Shown here: one piece after another, positions 25,556-37,121 of the stretch
How the letters are laid out: every line of letters starts with the position of its first letter
How positions within the stretch are numbered: position 1 is the first letter of the stretch
Origin: Isoetes taiwanensis
Taxonomy: Eukaryota; Streptophyta; Lycopodiopsida; Isoetales; Isoetaceae
Length of the DNA stretch: 64,000 nucleotides
Reading direction: 5' to 3'
NCBI GenBank assembly: GCA_021234155.1
Contig: JAJEKV010000113.1
Span: 2,092,325-2,156,324, forward strand
Translations under genes and position numbers: made by a program
The notes under the pieces: generated by a model
The model's database searches: none
Seen by the model: the letters and a program-made list of their open reading frames with translations, nothing else
Told to the model about the DNA's origin: nothing

Positions 25556-26292
25556 TTCTATTTCTAGGTTCTTTCTTTCAACTTGACTGTAACATGCTAA
25601 GGAATAACACAACAGGTAGGGACCCACTTTGCAAGAACCAACTAGAATATAATTTTTTCTAAACCCATGATGTTGAATGATCCTTGAAATTCATAGGGGA
25701 TTTCTATTGTGGACCACCTTTCTTTATAAAAAAACCGAGTGTTTTATACTGGAGATATACACATCCCACAAAGACAAGGTTTATGTTCTACAAATCTTAA
25801 GGCATCACTAGGTCTGAATACTAAATTGTCAAGGCAATTTTATGAGCAAATTTTTGTATATACCAACAAGAGTAGGTACTAAATATTTAAATACAAACAT
25901 TCCAATATGAAAAGAAAGGTCCTTTTTTTCAATCCTCCTAGGAGCTGCTTCATCAGCACTTTGATATAAATGACTCAAGTCTCCAAAACGTAATTATTGT
26001 ACAAAACCCATGAAAAGAACTTCCAAGTAAAAATGTAAATCAATTTGTATAGAGGAGGATGACCAGCATAATACCACAAACCGTAATGGGATCAATGCAT
26101 TCTTATCCATCCCCATTGTACTCAAGCAAGAACATATGATCATGTTTGACTAAAGAATTAATGCCAAAACGCCGGAGTGTTGCTTATTTCCATAATAGAG
26201 TCAGAAGCTAAAAAGATCCAAACGCAAGCCTTCAAAGATACCCCTTTTTTAATTTACCATTAGATTACGGTAAAGAATTTTAATCACCTTTG

Positions 26293-26315
26293 AGTATGTA
26301 TGTATGTATGTATAG
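26293..26315. repeat. (GTAT)n microsatellite
   Basis: About five tandem GTAT units. Confidence 0.9.
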
Positions 26316-29300
26316 GAGAAAATTTATGAAAATACATAGAGCTTCCATTACCGAGTATTGTCGAGTCAAAAAGGGGTTCTAATTTTGATTCTCCCAACCA
26401 TTCTTCAACCTCGACAATAATAGCTCTATATCATAAAGCCCGAGGTTAACTTTACAATCCAACTCTCAACGTTTCATATTCGTCACATGGATTTGTTTTT
26501 TAAAGTATACAGGCATTTGAGGGATCGATATGGGGTTGATCAACAGAAAAGGTCTCTCATACAACTCTAGTGTTAAAAATAGGATACGTTGAATAGTTTT
26601 TTCCTTAAAAGTATAAAACTATATTCCAAAAAATCCACTTCTACAATCTATTCTCATTTAGAAAGTCTCAAGGCACATTTACTGCACCTATTTGCCCCAA
26701 CACCAAATCGTAGCCCCAACATGTTCTTTTTTATTATAATGCCTTTGGTGCAAAAAATTGATTGTTAATCTAAATTTGTTGACCCTTAATTATAGGGGCT
26801 AATGGTGGAAATGGATCTATTCTATTCGTAAGTGTGACTTTATATATGAATTTATAGTTCGTTGCTTGGTCTCGAGAAATTCCCCGAAGTTTCCTAGTTA
26901 CAAATGCGGAATTGCTCTGGTAGGGAATGGAGGAGAGTACCGTATAATTGGGCTAGATTCAAGCAGAAACTCTGCCAATAGCTTAGATAAACCAAGTTCT
27001 AATATGAGATATAATATTAATTATCTTCTTCTTTTTTATTTTATGGCTGGGTTTGGGGAATGCTGATGGAACGCTGCGATGTTATGTCAAGATGTATATG
27101 CTCTTCATGTGCTCTTATGAAGCGGGCCGGGTGTAGCATTGATGGTATGAAGTTTAAACTTGGCCGGTTCGACACTTACCTTTCAGAAATTGCATTGAAG
27201 CTCTAGAAGCTCTTCATCCTATACTTCACATTTTGGCCAAATTGTCGTGATTTGTGCACCCACCTACCGGGTAGTGATGTGCCTATGCCATTTCTCGCCA
27301 GCCTTCAGCCATTGTTTTTGCCGACTGATCCCAACCGCAAGACTGCTCACACGTTGGAGGACGGCTAAGTTTTCCGCGTCCCTTTGATGGAGTTCTATTT
27401 ACTTCTACGCTACCACCACCACTAATTCTGGATTTTGTGTCCAGCTTTCTCATAGTATCTGCCTCTCAATGTTGCGGAATTGTAGCCGACGCTGGGTGTG
27501 CGGCACACAAACAAAATTTCGTAAGCATTCTGGTGAAGAGATGAGAGGTTAAATCCTCGCCATTGAGGCAAGGTGTATGCTCTTCTATTAATCATTAACC
27601 GGGTAAAGCTAATTCTTGAAGATGATTTATTTTGTTTTGCTGTTTCGCGTGCCTATGGGTATCTCATGGGTAAGAGATATCAATCTCGCATTCAGTAGTA
27701 TCACCACAACTAATCTTCTATCCCTGTGTTTCCAAGCTTTTGCAACAGCGTTTAGATGTCATCAACATGGTGGTATTATCAGGTGAATAATTTATATTTT
27801 GCATTTTCATTCCTTATATAAACAATGGTTACTGAAGTTAGCTCAGACTCAAACCACCATGGATTACTCTCTCTGCGCTTGCTTTTCGGTAGCTTCAAAC
27901 CAGTTTTGGCCCCTACGTGGGATTGGTGTATAAGATGCATCTTTGTCAAAGTTCTAAATATGATTCCTTCATCTTCTTTCAACAACCGCCAACTACCTCG
28001 GCATTAGTTCTTTGCAAAGGTACCAGACCATTTTACCACGTCTCCCAAATGTGTCTTCCTTCGTACAGGCGCACAACTTTAATCTTTCTAATTTCTTCAC
28101 CATAGATATTAAAATTCTGCAAACAAAAAATAAGGCCCTTTCTATTTATTTGTGCTTTGTTATAAATAACATCTGCATTCCAATTCTAGACGGGTTTGCA
28201 GCCACCATCTTATACCCGCACCTTCAAGCAAGCTCTGACTACAAAGCTTAGGGCCTCTATTTCATAGTGGATAAAGGACAGCCAAAGCTTAGTCAAACTT
28301 CTAAAGGTGTATTTCTTTTACTTCATTAATACTGGCTTTACTGCAAATGAAGATGCTTCTATCTCTAAATGCTATCTGTTTCAAAAGACTAAGTAGAGCG
28401 TTTTAAGGGATTGAACTACTTTTAAGTTCCATTCTTCTTTCACCTCTTCTAACCCTCGGGATACAAAAGAGTATAATTCTAAAATAGTACGGCATGAGAC
28501 TTCGGTACGCCTAACCCTTGCATTTGGGGACTGCATTGAAGTAGTCAAAGTAATAGGGTTCTATTCTCGTACTCTTATTAGAAAGCCATTGCTAGCTGAA
28601 AGTGCCAAAAATGGCCGGATTTTACAATATCTATCTACAATTTGCTAATGCGAACAAGCAAGTATCTTTAATGTAATTAAATCCACATGTGCCATGTACA
28701 ATGGTAACAATTGGATCATTTCACAAGCCGGAGTAAAGATCCTCTCAAGAAAATGGCTAGCGTGCACGTATGACGCCATGCTTTTGTTGTCATCCTCAAT
28801 ATTCTCGCATTGTACCTGTAAAGGTGTAACTGACATGGAAATTATGTTCTTATAGGAAAGTTTCAGTGAACTTGGGTTTTCATATGTTGTTGGTGTGTGA
28901 TCATATAGAGATTCTATTCTGTTCTAGCATTACACCAAATAAAAAAATACCTCAGACAAACATTTCTCGAAAGCAAGTAATCGTAAAAGGATAAGACCAT
29001 TTTGAATGTCGCTAGCTTTAAATGACATTTGACTTACCAGTGGAAATTATTTAGAGTTGAGATAGGTAGATCCTATAATTGAATTTAGAGTTGTTTCATG
29101 TCACTAGCCCAATTTGAAGTAGAGCTATTTGAAAAATAATTAGGAAAGATACATATAATATACTATATTTACATGTTTGTTTTAGTGCTATGTACGCCTG
29201 AATTTTTAAAATAGCATTTAAGCACTAATGCAGGAAGCTTACTTGAATAATTAGCTTTTATTTATTTTTATTTTGTGATGGGTTTGGAACCGTGGCAAGG

Positions 29301-29509
29301 AATCCGCGATGTTAGGCCGGATAAGCAAGGCCCCTCATGAGACATTTTTTCATGTACATATAGTCTTTTGGTCTTCCTCTGCTATGGTATTTTGAATTTG
29401 AAATTAGTGGGAAGAAGCAAAGATACCATGGGCTGTGATGGTTCCGGCGAAATCCATGCTTCTAATGGCGTAATGGTTTTCTTTACTTGCGGTGACATTA
29501 TACTTGGGT

Positions 29510-29780
29510 GATCAAATTCATCAAACTCGAAGTCTCATTGTGAAAGACCGAAATGCCGCTAGGTTTTAGGTGCATGCTAAGAGTCTCATGGCATTGTTTT
29601 AATAAAATTGAATGGAGAACATTATAATTTGCAAAGATCAAATTCATCAAACTCGAAGTCAGCTGCGGGAAGCTAATAAAATGGCACCTAAAAATGTCAG
29701 TTAGGTTTTAGGCGCGATGCGCTAGTATGTTCACATGGCATTATGTCACGACAAATTGAATGGGAGAATTGCTCCTTAAA
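29510..29780. repeat. About 130 bp tandem repeat, two diverged copies
   Basis: GATCAAATTCATCAAACTCG opens both copies (about 29512 and 29638). Both continue through TAGGTTTTAGG and CATGGCATT to AAATTGAATGG. The copies differ by several indels. Confidence 0.85.
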
Positions 29781-30899
29781 CCCATTTTACTTGCAAAATG
29801 GATGATTGGCCTTAAGTAAGATGCTAATTTGCGACATAAATATTAATTGGCTATGCAATGTGTTCTTTAAAACTTAAAAATTTGATTTGTCTGCTTCTCT
29901 TAGACAATGCACTAAAATCAGAAAATGCATAGTTAAATTTGTTATGTTTTATGCTTTGATGGTCTTTTGTCCATCTGAAGGAACCACAAGCCCATTTTCG
30001 CAGTACAATGCTTATTTAAATACCTTACATCTAATATGTTCTGTTTTGGATGCTACATCCATCATACATTATTGTGACAAGAGTACTTAATACAATATAT
30101 GAGAGGTATTGCTCCATGGATACACATGCATCTATTCTCAAAAACTCGCTTTATGGCATTTCGCTATTTGATACAATAATCAAGTACATGCAATATTTTC
30201 TATTACAAAGACACATATATGACAGCTACCTTCATGCCACAGGGATATTCAAACTGATTGCAACGATTCTAAATTATAGCGTTCTAAACATTTTCAAATT
30301 CATTTAAGTAATTTGATGAAAGATGCACATAAATTGCTACTCCCTAATTAGGTTGCAAGAGAAGCATTTCAATTAATGCATAGGAACATATAACATGTAT
30401 TTTTGGCCTACTTGATACTCAAGTTGAAACAAAGTTCTATGTAAACCCAATGAGGTAAAAGGGAAGTTGTTATTACCATGGAAGAAGTTTGTTCCATGAG
30501 TTGTATATAGGAAAAACTAAACTAGAGATATAATACAATGTCCGACTAAAAATTGTTACAAAATGCACTTTACATTTATATTAGCCTCATTAATATGAAA
30601 TTTTCAATGTAATAAATGTGCATATTTAGAGAAGGATTATTTATTCTGATGATTTTATTAGCAACCATTTTCATATATTTTATTTGCTGTCTTTTGTTTG
30701 CAAGATCACATAATAGTCATTGGTTGGATCTAAGTACCTTAGAGGTATATACCTAAAGTTCCCAAGGTTTGAAGTAAAAGTCTCATGAGTACCTACCAAA
30801 TATGATCGTGTATATGTACACATCTGGTTGCCTTCTCGCGTACCACTACACTTGGTAGAAACACTCAATATCCTTGGGTGCATGGGTTTTAGGCTACAA

Positions 30900-31110
30900 T
30901 GTTTAATATTTGGGGTTAAATTTAGCTATCGACCTAATCGGGCTTAGGTTCGAAAGAAGGGTTTAGAGTTTTGGATTTTGGGATTTCAGACTTAAGTTTT
31001 ATGGTTTAAGTGGTTTCTCCAGGTTTAGGGTTTTTGGAACTTATGTTTCATATGGTTTAATTTCTCACCCAAATGCCTAAATCCTAAACTGTAAGTTTAA
31101 GTAACAACAT
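30900..31110. repeat. Degenerate telomere-like (TTTAGGG-related) sequence
   Basis: Many short words related to TTTAGGG and its variants, for example GGGTTTAGAG, GGTTTAGGG and CCTAAATCCTAAAC, in both orientations and never as a clean tandem array. An old interstitial telomere-like tract or simple low-complexity drift are both possible. Confidence 0.4.
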
Positions 31111-31479
31111 AAAAAAGACAATAATGGATCACACATGTTTTTTATGTAGATAGTGTCGATGAGTGTCCAGAGCGAAACCATTATAATTTAAGTATTTCAT
31201 TTATTATATTTTATCTCAGGCGTTTGGTAACAAATAGATACTAGACTAATTACTCTCACATATATCAATGTTTGACATGCGGATGATAAAGGCATACAAG
31301 TTTTGCACAAGATTAGTTCATAGCCAGTGTACATCAAGAAACAAGGTTTGTTCTCATCCTTCACATGGATGGATATTTCCTATTTCTATTCAACTATAAT
31401 CATGCAATATGCCTTCCTGCCCATTTCATATAGAGATGATTCTATCTATAAATCTACTTCACCTACAAAATCTAATACC

Positions 31480-31484
31480 CTAGA
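31480..31484. other. Target-site duplication CTAGA, left
   Basis: CTAGA directly precedes the left LTR of the Copia element; the same five bases directly follow the right LTR at 35870-35874. Five-base duplication is the usual size for LTR retrotransposon integration. Confidence 0.85.
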
Positions 31485-32040
31485 TGATGGAAATTCAAGA
31501 CAGCAAAATAGACCCAAACTATGCTCACACTTACCGGACAAATTCTCCTCACAGACCCCGCAAGAAATATCTCTCAGAACGATCCGGCTAAGTACCGCAG
31601 CTAGGATCCAACCACAAGCAACACCCACCAGTTCTACTATCCGGGTTTTCCAATCCCGAAAGCTCGACATCCACTCGACCGCAACACCTCGGGCCTATGC
31701 CGACGAACCCAATTAGAGCCACCACGAAGCCCAACAATCACGACCGCAGCCTTGCTTCAAAGACTTCCTTCGCATACAAAATGTACCGGACATTTTTCCC
31801 CGCTTCTAGTAAGTCAAGATAACCAGAGCTAGCTCAGTTAAATCGCCCTTCTAACTCTTCCCGCCTCCGCCGTCAATCATTTTACTTCAATTTGAGATTC
31901 TGTGAAAATCCTTCGCCTAATACACATCCGACCTTTCCTCAGATATTTGTCTCTCTCTCCACCGACTTCCTCCTTCTTTTCCTTTGTTTTATTTGTTGCC
32001 ATCAGCCACATCTTGTAGACGCCGATGTCAATTCTTAACA
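31485..32040 (-). repeat. Copia 3' LTR (left in window)
   Basis: About 556 bp, aligned end to end with 35288-35869. It starts TGATGG and ends TTAACA in window orientation. Both copies share GGAAATTCAAGACA near the left edge and GATGTCAATT near the right edge. Differences are a mix of substitutions and short indels. Confidence 0.9.
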
Positions 32041-32050
32041 CCCCCTCAAA
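32041..32050 (-). other. Copia polypurine tract
   Basis: On the minus strand TTTGAGGGGG lies immediately before the 3' LTR, which begins TGTTAAG. This is where the plus-strand primer of reverse transcription is expected. Confidence 0.85.
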
Positions 32051-32103
32051 GATTTATTTTCCCCAGATGCCAATGTCTTTCTAAAGTCTGTAGATGCTTT
32101 CCT

Positions 32104-32540
32104 TCATCGCACGCCTCTCAAAATATTCCGCCACGTTTCACCGGTTATATATTGCGCGGCCAATTTCACCTCCCAAACCCATGCTTCTCGATATAATGAT
32201 ACAATGAAGATCAATATGCTTCGGCCCTCAATGCAAGACAGATTCTTGGCAATGGCAATGCAAACTCTTATTATCGCAATACAATTCGCTAAGTATGATT
32301 GTTTTTCCCAATTCAATTTAATAATCGCTTCAACCAAACAATTTCTCTCGCTGCCGTGAGATGCGTATACATATTCAGACTCGCCAAGGCCAGACATCGC
32401 CACGCTCGCTTTACTACACCATGAGATAGAACTGTCCCGCTTGAGCTTACACGCATACCCTCGCTGTGGGATTTACGCTCATCTAGGTCTCCGTACCAAT
32501 CAGACCAGATAGCCGCTAATTCCGCATAACCCACCACCTC
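32104..32540 (-). pseudogene. Copia RNase H remnant
   Basis: Minus-strand blocks YGDLDERKSHSEGMRV, then VVKRAWRCLALASLNMYTHL, then REIVWLKRLLN and AIIRVCIAIAKNL. These match the order of the Copia RNase H (a D-W-A-G-D-x-x-x-R-K-S-T-S-G type opening, a TEAEY-like region, WLxxLL, then SAIxLAKNP). Key acidic residues are partly replaced and the frame shifts more than once. Confidence 0.88.
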
Positions 32541-32612
32541 GTGATTTTTGTCGACTTCTAGTATAATCAGATTCCAAGCTGCAACGCACTTTTAGATACC
32601 TAAGAACCTTAG

Positions 32613-33600
32613 TCAGTAATCCAATCCAATGTTCCCGTACTGATTATTCAAATATCTACTCAATAAATTTATCAGTAAATGCAATAAGTCCGGGTCTAGT
32701 GGTATTTGCCAATGAGAAAGCAAACTCCACAAGTTCCCCTCGTATGGTATTTCCTCTTTTGCATTTTTCTCAAGGTTCAATGAGACATATCTCCACACAC
32801 ATATTCTCTTATTAACCACCAAAGGAGTTGGAATCGGCTACACTCATAAAACACCAACATCTTCACACCGCACTCCGTAAGTTAAGATCAACACCCCAAA
32901 ATTGTCTATCTCTATAAACTCCATAACACCCAAAAGTTTCGCCACCCAGATCACTCATTTGAAATCTACTTTTCAAAATATCTTTGCACCTATCTAAAAT
33001 ACTTCATCACTTGCGCCATAACACAATCATCAACATATATAAAGCAATAATGCGTAATTTACCATCTACCTTTTTGTACAAGTTACCCTGTTTCTGAATA
33101 ACCTTGAGACAACGTGAAACCACGGCGTATACTACTATTGTCTAGTCGCTGTTTAAGCCCATATACCGCTTTCCTCAATTTGCGACTTTGTTACCTTGCA
33201 CCCTTGTAAAACCAACCGCTGTCTATTATATAGACTTTCTTCATCCAAATCACTAGAATGCAAATTACATCCATATGATCAAGTTCCAAACGTTCTCACG
33301 CGCATGCACAAGCTCTGCCAAACTGTTAGCTTTGACAATAGGAGAAACACCACATACCCAACATACTTGTGTAAAACCACCAGCCAAGTCTTGCTTTGTG
33401 CAATTTTCCGTCCTGGCCCTTTCTTTACTTTAAAACCCTACCACATCCCACCACATTCTCCTCTACCGGCGCAAGAAACCCCACGCCCACTGACTCCGAA
33501 GTTCTTCACACATAGCTTTTCTCCACTTTATCCTCGCAGATCTATTGAATTGATAGCTTCATCATATGTTTTAGGGTTCCATGACGCTTGACACGAGGTA
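32613..33600 (-). pseudogene. Copia reverse transcriptase remnant
   Basis: Minus-strand blocks include FKVKKGPGRKIAQSKTWLVV (about 33390-33450), a catalytic YVDD at 33027-33038, and LLSRYLNNQYGNIGLDY near 32620-32670. In intact elements the first lies in the opening of RT and the last follows the catalytic core. The catalytic YVDD survives, but stops and shifts on both sides break the frame. Confidence 0.9.
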
Positions 33601-34199
33601 CCGCTCGTGAGTCGCCTCCTAATTCATAATTTTAAATCTTGATGGTGGCCTACGCCACGAAGTACTTCTACCATGCTCATTTCCTCCCATACGCATGTAT
33701 CAAAAAAGATACCGCCGCAATCTGAGATCACTTCTATGCAAACGAAGTTTCTTCCATGGACTCTTCCAAAGATTTAGCGTGCCCCTAATTCTTCTCCGTG
33801 ATGTTCTTCATAGTTTGCCTTCCTGCATTCCATACTTCACCTCTTAGTTGTGATATTCCGGCCTCCCGCTTGTTCCTCCACATCATTCTACTCCTTTGAG
33901 CCCGCATAAATTTCTATTGGATGTTCTTCTTTCTATGTCATCACATCATCGGCCAAAACCAACCCGCTACCGCCGATTTCTTCCCTTTCTCTCAGGCTAA
34001 ACTTTTGTGTCACAACCCGCCCTGGCAACTACCACCAAAGACCACGCCCACCTACACAGATCTTCCTAGTTTTGGGATCATACAATCAGATCCCTCATAA
34101 CCAACTAGATAAGTTCTATGCTTCGATCGCCTAACTTGGATCGCAATTTTTCTGCACATGCATATATGCTAAACAACCATATGCACGCACCTTCCCAGC

Positions 34200-34910
34200 C
34201 GCATCGCTTTTTTCCCGTAATTCACACCTCCTCGTACCTCTTTCCTTCAATACCGCATTTTACTCGTAACTTGTTCTCGATATAGTACGTGCTCCGCACC
34301 GCTTCACAAATAGTTTGGTAACCCCCGCGATACTTAACATAGATCTTACCGCATCCATAAGAGTTCCGTTTCTTTTCCTGCTATAATACCGCTCGCCGCG
34401 GGTAATATGCCCCGCAAGTAAATTGACGCCTAATCCCCCTTCTACACGACAACAAGATGAATGCCCCGCATATATATTCTCCCCACCCGAGCGCAACGCA
34501 AGCCAACTTTCTAGACGCTCTCGCTTCCGCTTCTCTGGATACACAATTGGAATGCCCGAATGCTTGATCCCTTTGATTTCAAAAATAACACTTGCCCTCC
34601 TGAAAATCATCTATGTCATAAAGTATGTTTTTCCACTCATACTTTGAACACGAGATCGGACCACACAAGTCACTATGCACCAAATTCAAAAATTCCTAAT
34701 GTTTTAGCAAATACAGGCCTGAAAGTGTTTCTAGTCTCCAGCTCTCTAGCATACACCCATGGTATATTCTTATGTTCACTTTGCATCTATATTGGTAGGC
34801 AACCTCTACCAATTCATGTTTGCTCATGATTTTTATAGTCCCATCACATGACCACACCTCGTGATGCCACAATTCTAGAGCTAATACTCCCCGACAAGGA
34901 AAAGCATCCA
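34200..34910 (-). pseudogene. Copia GAG_pre-integrase and integrase remnant
   Basis: Minus-strand LALELWHHEVWSC (about 34870) matches the H-x-R-L-G-H zinc region that precedes Copia integrase, followed by TIKIMSKHELVE. Then VHSDLCGPISCSKYEW appears near 34640-34690 with IDDFQEGKCYF after it, corresponding to the first catalytic Asp block (LVHSDxCGP) and the FIDDFSR block. A WGEYICG-like remnant near 34480 may be the third region. Frames change between blocks. Confidence 0.88.
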
Positions 34911-35287
34911 AACAATATATAATTTAATTCCCTTCTTCTAGCATATATATTTTCTAACAATTATTACCCACCATTTCACACAACGATGCATCAAAAATTT
35001 ACTTTGTACCCCTCAGATCTACCAAGTCAAGTATCACTAAATTGAACAACATACTGTATACAATACGCTTCTCCAAACTCACTTTTCTTCATCATTGTGA
35101 AAGAACTCCACTTTCCACAACCCTTTGACTTCGTAGGTTACCATTTCCCATTTGTACACAAGGGGTATCCTACTTTAATTAATTCTTTATCAACTTCGAT
35201 GCAATAACGGTTCTTTCATTTCTAATCAATAGTCAAAAGAAATCACAAGGAATCCTTTTCATGGCTTAAACTTTTGCTCACATACCA

Positions 35288-35869
35288 CCATGGAAATTCA
35301 AGACAAAGAAATAGACCCAAACTATGCTCACACTTAATGGACAAATTCTCCTTCGCAGCTAAAGACTTCTCAAAGAAATATTCAGAACGATCCGGGTCAA
35401 GGTACCGGCAAATAGATCCAAACTAAGGGCAAATACCCAATTCAGTTCTACTATCCTGGCTTCCAACCGAAGCTCGACATCCACTTAATCGCAATATTCT
35501 TCTTGCGGGCCGATTTGAACCCAATTGTATTTCCACTACTTAGCCTCCAACAATCAATTTAATTCTCGCTAGCCTTGCTTCAAAGACTTCTTCCGCCAAT
35601 AAAATGTACCGGGATTTTCCTCGCTTCTAGCAAGTCAAGACAAATCCGAGCTTCACCTGCTAATCCCTACTTAACTCCCGCTTCTCCCAAGCCTCTCCTG
35701 TCGGTTTGATCACGACTTCAATTTGAGATTCCTGCAAAATCCTTCGCGCCCAATACACATCCGACCTTTCCTCGTATATTTGTCTCTCTCCACCGACTTC
35801 CTCCTTCTTTCCTTGTTTTATTTGTTGCCACGTCACATCTTGTAGAATGCTGGATGTCAATTTCTAACA
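35288..35869 (-). repeat. Copia 5' LTR (right in window)
   Basis: About 582 bp, the partner of 31485-32040. Its inner edge meets a primer-binding-site-like sequence on the minus strand. It ends CTAACA, directly followed by the second CTAGA. Confidence 0.9.
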
Positions 35870-35874
35870 CTAGA
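35870..35874. other. Target-site duplication CTAGA, right
   Basis: Identical to 31480-31484, immediately outside the right LTR. Confidence 0.85.
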
Positions 35875-37120
35875 GCCATTCTACATGCCCCAAAAAATGC
35901 CCGGCATCGCTGGGCACACGTTTCTAGTATTACATTATATTGCATCAATTATTGTACATCATTGAACTAGGGGATGTCATGATTGGTTACTTCACATAGA
36001 ATTTGTGTCCCAGAACATTATGGAATAGACAGTATACTTTTTCTACAATTTATAGTTTTCCAATTCTTTTAGGATTTAAAAAAGGTTATACTTTATTTTT
36101 TTGCCATGAGTTTATTGTGTTCAGATAGAGTTTTGGCTAGCAAACAACAGATTCTTGGTAGATGAGAGCTTTTGAATTCTAGTTTGGTCTGGGTCTCATC
36201 GTCTAACTGATGGTAGGATGTAAAAACACTATTAGGCTTGGTTTTTAATATTTGTGCATGTCATGTATCTGCTCTTCGACTATGGGTACGACTCTTTATT
36301 ACACTTTTGTGATTTGGATGCCACATACGCCTCACTCATTATGGCGATGTCTATATTCTATTGTGTTTTGGCTTTGTATTGTTTTGCAGAACAAGATACA
36401 ACAGCAGGAGCAGAAATAGAACAAGTAGCAGCAAAAGAAGATGAGGAAGAAGAGGAAAAGGAAAAGGAGGAAGAGAAAGAAGAAGATGAAAAGATGTTAA
36501 GTATTGCAACAATATCCATTTTCAGCTTCCACATATTGCGTATGTAGAAATGCAAAAGTGATTGTTATTCCTCTAGATCTTTTACCTCTTTCTCAAGTTT
36601 GTAAATTAGTAGATGTAGGATTCATTGCTTTTTGTACCTTGTTTCTGTGAAAAGTTTCCATCTCGATAGTCTACTCCAAATCCTTAATTTTTGCCTCCAA
36701 CTCACAGTTTGGACTAAGGTTGAACTTCGCTTGTTTTATGGCTTTCAACTCATTCTCTATTGCTTCTAGCTCCTTTATGACAAGTAAACCTTTCATTCCC
36801 TTTCAAGCAGGATTTCACCAGGAATCCCTGTGATTGTGGCACAAAATGATCCTACTTTTCCAATCACCTGCACTGCATTTTCTAAGATCCTTATATTTTT
36901 ATCAGATTTTTTATTCTCACTTGATGTTGCCACTTTTGACTTTGACTTCACTTCAGTTTTCCTAATATGTGCAACCAGCCTCTAAATTGATGTCTTGCGC
37001 GCAGGAAAAAGGAGGGAAAATAAAGGTGTGATGGGCTTTGACGTTCACAATTTTTAGCACCTAAAGTGCTTAAATGTTTTGCCAAAAAGTGTAAGTCAGT
37101 AGCGATCTTATATCCTTTTG
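35875..37120. other. Intergenic stretch with a purine-rich acidic-coding tract
   Basis: Position 36430-36500 is a GAA/GAG-rich tract that would encode a Glu/Lys run in one frame and a Ser run on the other strand. A splice-acceptor-like TTTTGCAG precedes it at 36382-36389, so an exon is conceivable. No conserved domain is seen. On the minus strand about 36600-37000 there is a Glu/Lys-rich, helix-like stretch (PNCELEAKIKDLE) with stops. Neither is called as a gene. Confidence 0.4.
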
Positions 37121-37121
37121 C

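Larger units (their letters stand above)
25573..31479. other. Long intergenic stretch, no gene recognised
   Basis: AT-rich sequence with only short, unconvincing frames. It holds a short GTAT microsatellite (26293-26315), an about 130 bp tandem repeat (29510-29780) and degenerate TTTAGGG-like words (30900-31110), listed separately. Nothing else could be identified on either strand. Confidence 0.5.
31485..35869 (-). mobile_element. Ty1/Copia LTR retrotransposon, complete in outline, coding region decayed
   Basis: An LTR pair bounds the element, and a CTAGA duplication flanks it. Read on the minus strand the order is 5' LTR, primer-binding-site-like TGGTATGTGAGC (close to the initiator tRNA-Met type TGGTATCAGAGC), a short protease/gag-pre remnant, integrase, reverse transcriptase, RNase H, a polypurine tract and the 3' LTR. 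Integrase before RT is the Copia order. Total length is about 4.4 kb, with only about 400 bp between the 5' LTR and the integrase region, so gag is largely missing. Stops and frameshifts occur in every domain. It could only have moved with proteins supplied by another element. Confidence 0.93.

Noticed and set aside
27535-27575. tRNA-like word GAGGTTAAATCCTCGCC
   Set aside because: Only a T-arm-like hairpin; no D-arm or anticodon arm at the right distance.
36254-36547. 97-codon frame with a Glu/Lys-rich end
   Set aside because: The acidic tract comes from a GAA/GAG-rich low-complexity stretch; a splice acceptor before it is suggestive but no neighbouring exons were found.
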